Of a stretch of DNA of 6,417 nucleotides, positions 1 to 6,356 are shown piece after piece. Below the pieces are notes generated by a model, which saw only the letters and a list, made by a program, of their open reading frames with translations, was not told where the DNA came from and ran no database searches. The translations under genes and the position numbers were made by a program. The stretch covers positions 1-6,417 of the forward strand of contig CACAEM010000034.1 of the NCBI GenBank assembly GCA_902531455.1. Reading direction: 5' to 3'. Numbering within the stretch: position 1 is the first letter of the stretch; every line of letters starts with the position of its first letter. This stretch comes from an uncultured Pelagibacteraceae bacterium (GTDB taxonomy: Bacteria > Pseudomonadota > Alphaproteobacteria > Pelagibacterales > Pelagibacteraceae).

Positions 1-1
1 G

Positions 2-751
2 ATTGTTTCAAGAGGTTCTAATAAATTATTTAATTTAGTAACTGAAATTTTGGAGAAAGAAAAAATCGAAACTAAAATTATAATTAAATCTGCTAATCTT
101 GAAAAAAAATCAAAACTTAGAAATTTATTTGAGAAGGAAAAAAGAATAATTTGTACGCCAGTTTATGATGACGATATACGTTCCTTGAGTTCTATTATAA
201 ATAGTTTTTTAAGAGAACAAAACTTTAATTTATCTCAAGAAATCAAAAATATACTTATAGAAAGATCAAAGGGGGACAGAATTAATTTAAAAAATGAATT
301 GTTAAAATTGAAAAATTTATCGATTAGTAAGAATAAATTGACCACAGACGACGTGATTAAACTTTCAAATCTTGCAGAAAATTATAGTGTGTTTGAATTA
401 TCTGATAATTATTTAGCTAAAAATTCTAGAAAAGTTTCTAATATTCTTAATGAAAATAATTATTCTTCTGAAGACTGCATATTAATTATAAGAACTATAT
501 TAAATAAGTCTAAAAGACTTTTGAAAATAAGAACTGAGGCAGATAATAATTCAAATATTGATCAAGTTATATCTGCCTTCAAACCTCCTATATTTTGGAA
601 AGAGAAAGATATTGTAAAAAAACAGGCTCAATCATGGTCAACCCACGAAGTGAGAGAAATAATATATAAAATTAATGATTTAGAAGCCTTAGTTAAAAAA
701 AATACATCAAATTCGATGCTTTTCGTCTCTAATTTTGTAAGTAATTACTAG
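2..751 (+). CDS. holA: DNA polymerase III delta subunit, C-terminal part (5'-truncated by window edge)
   Basis: HolA is the delta subunit of the DNA polymerase III clamp loader; it opens the beta sliding clamp so that it can be loaded on primed DNA. The frame is open from base 2 to the TAG at 749-751, giving about 249 residues. The family is about 340 residues long, so roughly 90 N-terminal residues lie outside the window. A TTG at 50 is an internal Leu codon, not the start, because the frame continues upstream with IVSRGSNKLFNLVTEI. Family landmarks in order are LEKKSKLRNLFEKEK, then TPVYDDD, then SKGDR followed by a Glu-Leu-x-Lys-Leu segment (end of the AAA+ lid region), then TTDDVIKL, and near the C-terminus KPPIFWKEKD, the delta-type 'RPP-hydrophobic' motif. 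It converges on parB, sharing the bases of the stop codons. Identification is firm; the position of the true start cannot be seen. Confidence 0.9.
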   Translation: MVSRGSNKLFNLVTEILEKEKIETKIIIKSANLEKKSKLRNLFEKEKRIICTPVYDDDIRSLSSIINSFLREQNFNLSQEIKNILIERSKGDRINLKNELLKLKNLSISKNKLTTDDVIKLSNLAENYSVFELSDNYLAKNSRKVSNILNENNYSSEDCILIIRTILNKSKRLLKIRTEADNNSNIDQVISAFKPPIFWKEKDIVKKQAQSWSTHEVREIIYKINDLEALVKKNTSNSMLFVSNFVSNY

Positions 752-756
752 TAATT
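743..756. terminator. 14-bp palindrome at the holA/parB convergent stops, possible weak bidirectional terminator
   Basis: AATTACTAGTAATT is a perfect inverted repeat centred on the shared stop codons of holA and parB. On the plus strand it is followed directly by a T-rich stretch (TTTTGTTT), as in an intrinsic terminator. The stem has only one G-C pair and would be weak. An alternative 7-bp pairing joins 747-753 to 772-778, because ACTAGT recurs there. This is the only plausible terminator-like structure between the two convergent genes; its function is inferred. Confidence 0.25.
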
Positions 757-1599
757 TTGTTTAATAATCTCTACTAGTCTATCAAGCTGATCAGCCCCCT
801 TATACTCTAAACTGATAGTTCCAGAGTTATTTCTTTTATTGTTAACATATACCCGCATTCCGATTTTATCTGTTAACTCTTCTTCAAGACTTACAATATT
901 TGGATCTTTTTTTTTAGAAGAAATATTAGAGCTAGATTTTAACATACGTACTAGATTTTCAGCTTGTCTGACTGATAATTTTTTTGAAATAATTTTCTTT
1001 GCCAAATGAATAGCATTGTCTAATCCAACCAAAATCTTCGCATGACCCTGAGATAATTTTTCTTCAATTATAAATTCTATTATTTCCCGTGGAAGAGACA
1101 GAAGTCTCAAACAATTAGATATATGTGCTCTACTTTTACCGATAAATTTTGATACTTTGTCTTGATCATAGCTAAATTCATCTATTAATCTTTTATATCC
1201 TTCAGCTTCCTCAATTGGATTTAAATCTTTTCTTTGAACATTTTCAACGATTGCAAATTCTAATGATTTAAGATTGTCTACATGAATTACAACTACAGGC
1301 ACTTCATGTAGCCCTGCATATTGTGCTGCCTGCCATCTTCTTTCTCCAGCTATTATTTCAAATTTATCTTCTACATCAGAAGATGGTCTGACAATAATAG
1401 GTTGGATAATACCTCGCTCTCTAATAGAGTTGGTTAATTCCTCTAGACTAACCTCGTCAAACTTTTTTCTTGGTTGATACTTACTTCTAACCAATGAACT
1501 TATTGAGATATTTTTTTTGGCATCAATTTTTTCACTATCACCTATTAAGGAAGACAATCCTCTTCCAAGTCCTTTTTTTGATTTAAACGGATTGATCAT
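748..1599 (-). CDS. parB: Chromosome partitioning protein ParB (parS-binding CTPase)
   Basis: ParB binds parS, loads onto DNA as a CTP-dependent sliding clamp, and stimulates ParA ATPase to segregate the chromosome. The 283 residues match the usual chromosomal ParB length. The N-terminus (residues 7-20, KSKKGLGRGLSSLIGD) is the conserved ParA-stimulating segment. The CTP-binding N domain includes the GERR motif at 85-88 and ENVQRKDLNPIEEAEGY at 119-135. A helix-turn-helix follows at about 147-170 (DKVSKFIGKSRAHISNCLRL), then GHAK at 185-188. A Ser/Lys-rich linker (221-232) leads to a C-terminal dimerisation domain (about 235-283). Position 90 is Gln where most relatives have the third Arg of GERRxRA. 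The start overlaps the parA stop as ATGA, with a GGAG element 8 bases upstream, so the start is well supported and the gene is coupled to parA. A cognate parS site lies about 1.4 kb upstream in rsmG. Confidence 0.97.
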   Translation of the reverse strand: MINPFKSKKGLGRGLSSLIGDSEKIDAKKNISISSLVRSKYQPRKKFDEVSLEELTNSIRERGIIQPIIVRPSSDVEDKFEIIAGERRWQAAQYAGLHEVPVVVIHVDNLKSLEFAIVENVQRKDLNPIEEAEGYKRLIDEFSYDQDKVSKFIGKSRAHISNCLRLLSLPREIIEFIIEEKLSQGHAKILVGLDNAIHLAKKIISKKLSVRQAENLVRMLKSSSNISSKKKDPNIVSLEEELTDKIGMRVYVNNKRNNSGTISLEYKGADQLDRLVEIIKQNY

Positions 1600-2396
1600 G
1601 CTGCACTCTCCACTGGTTTATCTTGGTTTAAAAATTCTTCTGTAAAACTGAAATATGCTCTGCTGCCTGGACAGGTCTTGTCATAAATAAGAACAGGAAC
1701 ACCATGTGAAGGTGCCTCCGATAGTCTAACATTTCTCGGTACAGCTGTAATATAAACTTTATCCTTAAAATAGTTCCTTGCCTCTGTTTCTACCTCACCT
1801 GATAATTTATTTCTCTTATCATACATTGTCAGAAGTATTCCTCTTATGTCTAAATTTGGATTTAGGTTTGACTTTATCCTTTCAATTGTTTTCATAAGCT
1901 GTGTCAGTCCCTCTAGAGCAAAGAATTCTGTCTGAAGAGGTACCACAAGTGCATCAGAGGCTACCAACGCCATGATTGTTAGGAGGCTTAAGGATGGTGG
2001 ACAGTCAATTATGATATAATCATAAGATGGCTCAGAATTATTTAAAATAAGGGTTAATTCGTCTTTTAATTTAAAGGCTCTCCGACTGTCACCTGCTGTC
2101 TCCACCTCTAGCCCTGACAAATCAACATTTGATGATATTAAATCTAAATTTTCAAAGCTTGTACGCTGGATTACTTCAGAAATTTTTTTATTTCCATTTA
2201 ATACATTGTAAATTGTTTGATCAGAACTTGTTGTGTTAGATAATCCGAGACCTGTTGTGGCATTACCTTGTGGGTCGAGATCTATCACAAGAATTTTTTT
2301 TTCTTTCATTGTTAAACCAGCGGCAAGATTGATGACAGTTGTGGTCTTACCCACTCCACCTTTTTGGTTTATAACTGAAATAATTTTTCTATTCAT
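1596..2396 (-). CDS. parA: Chromosome partitioning ATPase ParA
   Basis: ParA is a deviant-Walker ATPase that binds DNA non-specifically in its ATP dimer form. ParB-parS complexes follow its gradient over the nucleoid during segregation. The 266 residues equal a normal short chromosomal (Soj-type) ParA without an N-terminal HTH domain. Visible motifs are the deviant Walker A KGGVGKTT at 12-19 including the signature Lys12, Walker A' VIDLDPQGN at 37-45, Walker B IIIDCPPSL at 128-136, and the C-terminal RNVRLSEAPSHG at 221-232. The ATG at 2396-2394 lies inside the last codons of rsmG (8-base overlap) directly after an A10 run, with no Shine-Dalgarno sequence. Translation probably depends on coupling to rsmG. 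Its stop overlaps the parB start (ATGA). All catalytic positions appear intact. Confidence 0.98.
   Translation of the reverse strand: MNRKIISVINQKGGVGKTTTVINLAAGLTMKEKKILVIDLDPQGNATTGLGLSNTTSSDQTIYNVLNGNKKISEVIQRTSFENLDLISSNVDLSGLEVETAGDSRRAFKLKDELTLILNNSEPSYDYIIIDCPPSLSLLTIMALVASDALVVPLQTEFFALEGLTQLMKTIERIKSNLNPNLDIRGILLTMYDKRNKLSGEVETEARNYFKDKVYITAVPRNVRLSEAPSHGVPVLIYDKTCPGSRAYFSFTEEFLNQDKPVESAA
1608..1611 (-). promoter_or_regulatory. Shine-Dalgarno sequence for parB
   Basis: GGAG on the minus strand lies within the last parA codons, 8 bases before the parB ATG at 1599-1597. It is the only clear purine-rich ribosome binding site I see at any start in the operon, and it supports the ATG chosen. 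mnmE, mnmG, rsmG and parA lack an evident one. Confidence 0.6.
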
Positions 2397-3033
2397 GTTT
2401 TTTTTTTAAATTTGAAATTTTTACTACTAATGACTCTTCACTTGTAAGACTTTTCATTTCTTCTATATCAAATTTCCATTTTGTAGAGACTTCTTTTAAA
2501 ATTTTTTTTCCACTCTTTCCTAAATACATGACTATGTATTTAAAATATTTAAAATTTTTTGTTGCTATATCGAAAATAACAGGCAAAGGTTTAAATGCTC
2601 GGCAAATTATTACATCTGTTACTAAATTTTTCTCTTCAAAAATATTTTTTTGGTTAATTTCAGCTTCTAATTTAAATTTTTTTGCCATCTCTTTCAAAAA
2701 ATTGCTCTTATGAAAGCTCTTTTCATAAAAAATTACCTTAAAACCTTGTCTTTTTGATTTCATCAAAATACCCAAAACTATACTAGGAAGACCTGCGCCA
2801 GAGCCAAGATCAGTACACACCTTTATATCTTTTTTATCAATAAATTCAATGGTTTGTGCACTATCAAAAATATGCCTTGTTTTTATTGACTTTTCTGTAT
2901 TTGCACTTATCAAATTTATTTTCTTGTTTGTACTCAAAATTGACTGAGAATAGTCCCTCAATTCCTTAATTGTTTCACGTGAAACATTTGGGAGATAAAT
3001 TTTACTAGTTTTTATTATTTTCGAATCAATCAA
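2389..3033 (-). CDS. rsmG: 16S rRNA (guanine-N7) methyltransferase RsmG (GidB)
   Basis: RsmG transfers a methyl group from S-adenosylmethionine to N7 of a guanine in the 530 loop of 16S rRNA (G527 in E. coli numbering). The 214 residues fit the family. Seen in order: [11 protein letters not shown] at 36-46, RHIFDSAQ at 53-60, the SAM-binding loop [15 protein letters not shown] at 75-89, [17 protein letters not shown] at 103-119, and ICRAFKPL at 143-150. The start is TTG at 3033-3031, overlapping the mnmG stop as TTGA. In-frame upstream codons reach a TAA after three codons with no start, and the next in-frame ATG would lie deep in the methyltransferase fold, so TTG is the best start. Residues 16-21 (NVSRET) are encoded by a perfect parS site. 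The 3' end is Lys-rich and overlaps parA. Low expression from the TTG start is possible but unproven. Confidence 0.95.
   Translation of the reverse strand: MIDSKIIKTSKIYLPNVSRETIKELRDYSQSILSTNKKINLISANTEKSIKTRHIFDSAQTIEFIDKKDIKVCTDLGSGAGLPSIVLGILMKSKRQGFKVIFYEKSFHKSNFLKEMAKKFKLEAEINQKNIFEEKNLVTDVIICRAFKPLPVIFDIATKNFKYFKYIVMYLGKSGKKILKEVSTKWKFDIEEMKSLTSEESLVVKISNLKKKHE
2398..2407 (-). repeat. A10 homopolymer at the rsmG/parA junction
   Basis: Ten consecutive T on the plus strand (A10 in the message) cover the last Leu codon's final base and three Lys codons of rsmG, and end two bases before the parA ATG (one C intervenes). Losing one A from a transcript would put rsmG in frame with parA through Leu-Lys-Lys-Asn-Met. 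Such tracts are known slippage substrates for RNA polymerase; slippage here is untested. Confidence 0.8.
2971..2986. promoter_or_regulatory. parS: parS centromere site, perfect 16-bp consensus, inside rsmG
   Basis: TGTTTCACGTGAAACA is an exact match to the canonical bacterial parS palindrome bound by ParB. It lies in the 5' part of rsmG and encodes residues Asn-Val-Ser-Arg-Glu-Thr in that gene's frame. Its position beside parAB and an intact ParB make it very likely to be a functional loading site. Confidence 0.95.
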
Positions 3034-4901
3034 GCTATATGCTTAATAGACTTTCTTTTGACATGAGACAACAAAATATATACTGCAGCTGGAGTGATCC
3101 CATCTATTCTAAGTGCTTGACCAAGTGTTTTTGGCTTTATTTCCTTGAATTTTGACTTAACTTCATTTGAAAGTCCAGAGAATTGATCATAATCTAAATT
3201 TTCTGGTATTTTCAAATTCTCATCTCTTTTGAATGCTAAAATATCAGCGTTTTGCTTCTTTAAATAACCTTTATAGTGAGCTTTTATCTCAATTTGCTCA
3301 TCAATTTCACGTGAAACATATTTGATTTCTGGCCATATTTCTCTAATTTTGCTCATATTAATTGTCTTTTGACTTAATATCTCTATTGCATTCCTTTTAA
3401 CTCCATCTTTTGCAATATTTATTCCAAATTTTGAAGCTTTAGATGGAGAAATTAAAGAATTTTCCATGTTTTTAAGACTTTTTTCTAGTTTAGATGCTTT
3501 CTCTTCATATACAATTTTTCTCTCATCTAATATAAGCCCAATATTAATTCCTTTTTGGGTTAATCTTAGATCAGCATTGTCAGATCTCAAAGATAGCCTA
3601 TATTCTGCCCTTGAAGTGAACATTCTATAAGGCTCTGCAACTCCTTTTGTCACTAAATCATCTATCATAACTCCAATATAAGCCTCTGATCTATCTAAAA
3701 TAAATGGTTCTTTGCTTTTAATGGAGAGAGCAGCATTTATTCCAGCTATTAGCCCTTGTGCTGCAGCTTCTTCATAGCCCGTTGTTCCATTTATTTGTCC
3801 TGCAAGGTAAAGATTTTTAATTTTTTTTGTCTCTAAAGTTAAGAATAGCTCTCTCGGGTCCACAAAATCGTACTCTATTGCGTATCCAGGCCTTAAAATC
3901 TTAACATTTTCTAAACCACTGATATTGTGGCATATTTCTAGCTGTATATTCGCAGGAAGAGAAGTTGAAATTCCATTAGGATAGATAGTTTTATCATTCA
4001 AACCTTCTGGTTCCAAAAATATTTGATGCTTTTGCTTATCAGCAAACTTTACAATTTTATCTTCTATTGAAGGACAGTATCTAGGACCAACTCCTTGGAT
4101 ACTGCCGGAGTACACAGCACTACTTTTTATATTTTTTGAAATGATCTCATGTACTGCTTGATTGGTATAAGTCATCCTACATGAAATTTGTCTATTAATA
4201 TTTTTTTTTGTAAGGAAAGAAAAAAAATATGGGTCTTCATCTGCATACTGTTCTTCGAGTTTTTCAAAATTAATTGTCGTTGCATCCAATCTTGGTGGTG
4301 TTCCTGTTTTTAATCTTCCAATTTTAAAATTATATTTCTCTAATTGTTCGCTTAATCCTGTTGAAGGTTTTTCATTAAATCTTCCTGCAGGTGTTTTTTC
4401 CTCACCTATATGAATTAAACCATTTAAAAAAGTTCCAGTTGTTAGAATTACTTTTGTTGATAGTACTTTTTTTCCTTCTTGTGTATTAAAACCAATTATA
4501 TTATTTTTTTCGAAAATAAACTCTATTACAGGATCAAAAAAAATGCTTAAATTACAGTAGTTTATAAGTTTTTTTTGCATATATTTCTTATATAACGATC
4601 TATCACTTTGGGTACGTGGTCCACGCACAGCTGGGCCTCTGCTTCTGTTTAATAATCTAAATTGTATTCCTGATTTATCTGCAACCTCACCCATTACACC
4701 ATCTAGAGCATCTATCTCTCTAACGAGATGACCTTTGCCTAACCCCCCTATAGCTGGATTGCAAGACATCTCACCAATAGTATCAAATTTGTGAGTAAAT
4801 AAGGCTGTATTTACACCCAATCTAGCAGATGCTGCTGCTGCTTCACAACCAGCGTGTCCACCACCAATTACAACTACATCAAATGATAACTCATTTTTCA
4901 T
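3030..4901 (-). CDS. mnmG: tRNA uridine-5-carboxymethylaminomethyl modification enzyme MnmG (GidA)
   Basis: MnmG is the FAD/NADH-dependent partner of MnmE; the complex adds aminomethyl or carboxymethylaminomethyl groups to C5 of wobble uridine 34 in several tRNAs. The 623 residues match the family. The Rossmann FAD-binding motif [10 protein letters not shown] is at 13-22. [22 protein letters not shown] at 45-66 contains Cys47, and the second conserved cysteine is Cys276 in [11 protein letters not shown] (272-282). [11 protein letters not shown] is at 195-205, DFVDPREL at 345-352, [17 protein letters not shown] at 367-383, and the [15 protein letters not shown] block at 430-444. The C-terminal helical region that contacts MnmE and tRNA ends with IDGITPAAV at 599-607. 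The ATG at 4901 sits 14 bases before the start of the FAD-binding beta strand codons, the normal N-terminus. It lies 76 bases downstream of mnmE and its TGA overlaps the rsmG TTG. A parS-like site is embedded at residues 528-533. Confidence 0.98.
   Translation of the reverse strand: MKNELSFDVVVIGGGHAGCEAAAASARLGVNTALFTHKFDTIGEMSCNPAIGGLGKGHLVREIDALDGVMGEVADKSGIQFRLLNRSRGPAVRGPRTQSDRSLYKKYMQKKLINYCNLSIFFDPVIEFIFEKNNIIGFNTQEGKKVLSTKVILTTGTFLNGLIHIGEEKTPAGRFNEKPSTGLSEQLEKYNFKIGRLKTGTPPRLDATTINFEKLEEQYADEDPYFFSFLTKKNINRQISCRMTYTNQAVHEIISKNIKSSAVYSGSIQGVGPRYCPSIEDKIVKFADKQKHQIFLEPEGLNDKTIYPNGISTSLPANIQLEICHNISGLENVKILRPGYAIEYDFVDPRELFLTLETKKIKNLYLAGQINGTTGYEEAAAQGLIAGINAALSIKSKEPFILDRSEAYIGVMIDDLVTKGVAEPYRMFTSRAEYRLSLRSDNADLRLTQKGINIGLILDERKIVYEEKASKLEKSLKNMENSLISPSKASKFGINIAKDGVKRNAIEILSQKTINMSKIREIWPEIKYVSREIDEQIEIKAHYKGYLKKQNADILAFKRDENLKIPENLDYDQFSGLSNEVKSKFKEIKPKTLGQALRIDGITPAAVYILLSHVKRKSIKHIA
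3303..3318. promoter_or_regulatory. Second parS-like site (14/16), inside mnmG
   Basis: AATTTCACGTGAAACA keeps the 12-bp palindromic core TTTCACGTGAAA and one outer arm; only the first two bases differ from consensus (AA for TG). It encodes residues 528-532 of MnmG (Tyr-Val-Ser-Arg-Glu) plus the next Ile. Its centre is 332 bp from that of the perfect site. Bacterial parS sites with one or two outer mismatches are often still bound, so it is a probable secondary ParB site. Confidence 0.75.
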
Positions 4902-4977
4902 AGTTGTAATTTATTATTGATCTTAAAATTTACAAGAAAACACTTAAAAATAGATAAAAAACTAGTAAATTCAAAGC
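4902..4977 (-). other. 76-bp mnmE-mnmG spacer with an imperfect inverted repeat; possible weak promoter
   Basis: This is the longest non-coding stretch of the window. It is almost pure A+T and has no Shine-Dalgarno sequence ahead of mnmG. A 7-bp inverted repeat (AATTTAC at 4927-4933, GTAAATT at 4965-4971) flanks a 31-base loop; no T tract follows on the minus strand, so it is not a convincing terminator. On the minus strand TTGAAT (4974-4969) and TATTTT, 16 bases apart, each match the sigma70 hexamers 4/6. In sequence this A+T-rich such matches are expected by chance, so a separate mnmG promoter is unproven. Confidence 0.3.
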
Positions 4978-6309
4978 TTATTTACCTATACAAAAATCAC
5001 TAAAAATAGAACCTAATATTTCTTCAACATCTACTTTGCCAACAATCATACCTAAGTGTCTTGTTGCTAATCTTAAATCCTCTGCAGCTTTATCAAAATC
5101 TTCTTTAGAATTTTTTTCCTCAAAATATTTTAAATTTTGAACACAAGCTTCTAAACTTTGTCTATGTCTTTCTCTAGTAATTAAAGTTTCATTTGAACTT
5201 ACAAATTTATTTTTTAATTTATCTTTAATTCGACTTATTAATTCATCTAAGTTAGTCTCATTTTTAATGGATAAAAAAATTGGATTAAATTTTCCAATTT
5301 GATGATTAATGTTTTTATAACCAAGGTCTATTTTATTGATTACAATTATAGCTTTTTCATTTATTAAATCATTCAAAAATCCAGTAAAATTAATACTTTT
5401 TGCCTCTATTACTATAATATTAAGATCAGCATCCTCAGCCCTCTTAAGTGCTAGTTTAATTCCTTTTTTTTCAATCTCATCTTTAGATTCTCTAATCCCA
5501 GCAGTATCGGAGATAACAACTGGATAGCCATCTAAATTTAAATGCGCTTCAATAACATCTCTAGTTGTTCCTGCAATTTCTGAAACAATAGCTACATCAC
5601 GCTTGGAAAGATGATTTAATAATGATGACTTTCCAGCATTAGCAGGGCCTATTATTGCAATCTTAAAACCCTCTCTAATTCTTTCTCCAACTTTTTGATC
5701 ATCTAAAATTTTTTCAATTTCTTTTCTAATTTTTTCTGAGTCGATTTTAATATTTTTAATTATATCTTCTGGAAGATCCTCTTCAGGAAAATCAATTTTA
5801 GCTTCTACATTAGATAAAATTTTTAAAAGCATTTCTCGAAGGAAATTAAATTTATCTGAACTTCTACCACTCATTATTTTTAGTGCTTGTTGTCTTTGAA
5901 TTTCAGTTTCTGCAGAAATAAGATCGGATATGCTCTCTGCTTTAAGAAGGTTTATTTTACCGTTTTGAAAAGCAATTTTTGTAAATTCTCCAGGCTCTGC
6001 AAGTCGACAATTTTCTACATTTGATAATTGGTCTAAAATTGATCGAATTACAGCAATACTACCATGAACATGTAATTCAGCCATATCTTCACCTGTATAG
6101 CTCTCAGGGCCTGGAAACCATAATAATAACCCCTCATCAATAAGTTCAGAAGTATTGATTTTATTGATTTTTTTAAGTGTTGCTAGCCTTGGTGGCGGCA
6201 ATTCATCTTTTATGAGACTTTCAATAATTTCTTTAGTGCCAATACCAGAAATTCTAATAACTGCCACACCTGAAACTCCAGCTCCAGATGATAGTGCGTA
6301 TATTGTCAT
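4978..6309 (-). CDS. mnmE: tRNA modification GTPase MnmE (TrmE)
   Basis: MnmE is the GTP- and tetrahydrofolate-binding partner of MnmG in wobble-uridine modification of tRNA. The 443 residues are normal for alphaproteobacteria. The N-terminal folate-binding domain opens with TIYALSSGAGVSGVAVIRISG (2-22) and contains EPGEFTKIAFQNGKINLLKAE (105-125). A helical domain follows, interrupted by the G domain: G1 GPANAGKSS at 221-229, GTTRD at 247-251, G3 DTAG at 268-271 and G4 NKID at 325-328. The C-terminus is FCIGK (439-443) with the conserved Cys440 of the C-I/L-G-K tail. The usual Arg of FTKRAF is Ile112, a non-catalytic position as far as I know. The ATG at 6309 is supported by the N-terminal motif starting at residue 2. 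A perfect TATAAT lies seven bases upstream, so the message may be nearly leaderless. It is the first gene of the minus-strand cluster. Confidence 0.98.
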   Translation of the reverse strand: MTIYALSSGAGVSGVAVIRISGIGTKEIIESLIKDELPPPRLATLKKINKINTSELIDEGLLLWFPGPESYTGEDMAELHVHGSIAVIRSILDQLSNVENCRLAEPGEFTKIAFQNGKINLLKAESISDLISAETEIQRQQALKIMSGRSSDKFNFLREMLLKILSNVEAKIDFPEEDLPEDIIKNIKIDSEKIRKEIEKILDDQKVGERIREGFKIAIIGPANAGKSSLLNHLSKRDVAIVSEIAGTTRDVIEAHLNLDGYPVVISDTAGIRESKDEIEKKGIKLALKRAEDADLNIIVIEAKSINFTGFLNDLINEKAIIVINKIDLGYKNINHQIGKFNPIFLSIKNETNLDELISRIKDKLKNKFVSSNETLITRERHRQSLEACVQNLKYFEEKNSKEDFDKAAEDLRLATRHLGMIVGKVDVEEILGSIFSDFCIGK

Positions 6310-6316
6310 ATTAATT

Positions 6317-6322
6317 ATTATA
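6317..6322 (-). promoter_or_regulatory. -10 element for mnmE
   Basis: TATAAT on the minus strand, perfect consensus, ends 7 bases before the mnmE ATG. A start site 6-7 bases downstream would make the mRNA almost leaderless, consistent with the absence of a ribosome binding site. No good -35 hexamer lies 16-18 bases upstream (the sequence at 17 matches 2/6). In A+T-rich DNA such hits also arise by chance. Confidence 0.45.
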
Positions 6323-6336
6323 GTTTTATATTACCC

Positions 6337-6352
6337 AAAATTATATAATTTT
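6337..6352. promoter_or_regulatory. 16-bp AT palindrome holding TATAAT on both strands (divergent promoter region)
   Basis: AAAATTATATAATTTT is a perfect inverted repeat in the 47-bp gap between mnmE and the divergent sulfotransferase gene. It contains TATAAT on the plus strand at 6344-6349, seven bases before the ATG at 6357, and TATAAT on the minus strand at 6345-6340. The plus-strand copy is the likely -10 of the sulfotransferase gene; again no clear -35 is seen. The palindrome could also be an operator, but nothing else in the window repeats it. Confidence 0.4.
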
Positions 6353-6356
6353 ATTA

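Noticed and set aside
4..13. TGTTTCA-like parS half-site in holA
   Set aside because: Only one arm matches; the palindrome is not completed.
50..52. TTG as the start of holA
   Set aside because: The frame is open back to base 2 and the residues before it fit the delta-subunit fold; the gene begins outside the window.
1763..1771. TTATCCTTA as a DnaA box, hinting at a replication origin
   Set aside because: Only 7/9 match, inside parA, with no cluster of further boxes; a similar 7/9 hit at the right edge is inside the sulfotransferase gene.
2528..2713. 61-codon plus-strand open frame
   Set aside because: It lies antisense inside rsmG, has no recognisable motif, and rsmG is clearly the coding strand.
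748..3032. Possible non-standard genetic code because of AT richness
   Set aside because: TGA terminates parA and mnmG at family-normal ends and TAG ends holA, parB and rsmG, so the standard bacterial code fits.
4613..4625. CGTGG-T-CCACG inverted repeat in mnmG
   Set aside because: It falls in the highly conserved RGPxVRGPRTQ coding region and no other copy or regulatory context is seen.
5336..5527. 63-codon plus-strand open frame
   Set aside because: Antisense to the MnmE G domain; its hydrophobic, Ser/Ile-rich composition is a by-product of that coding sequence.
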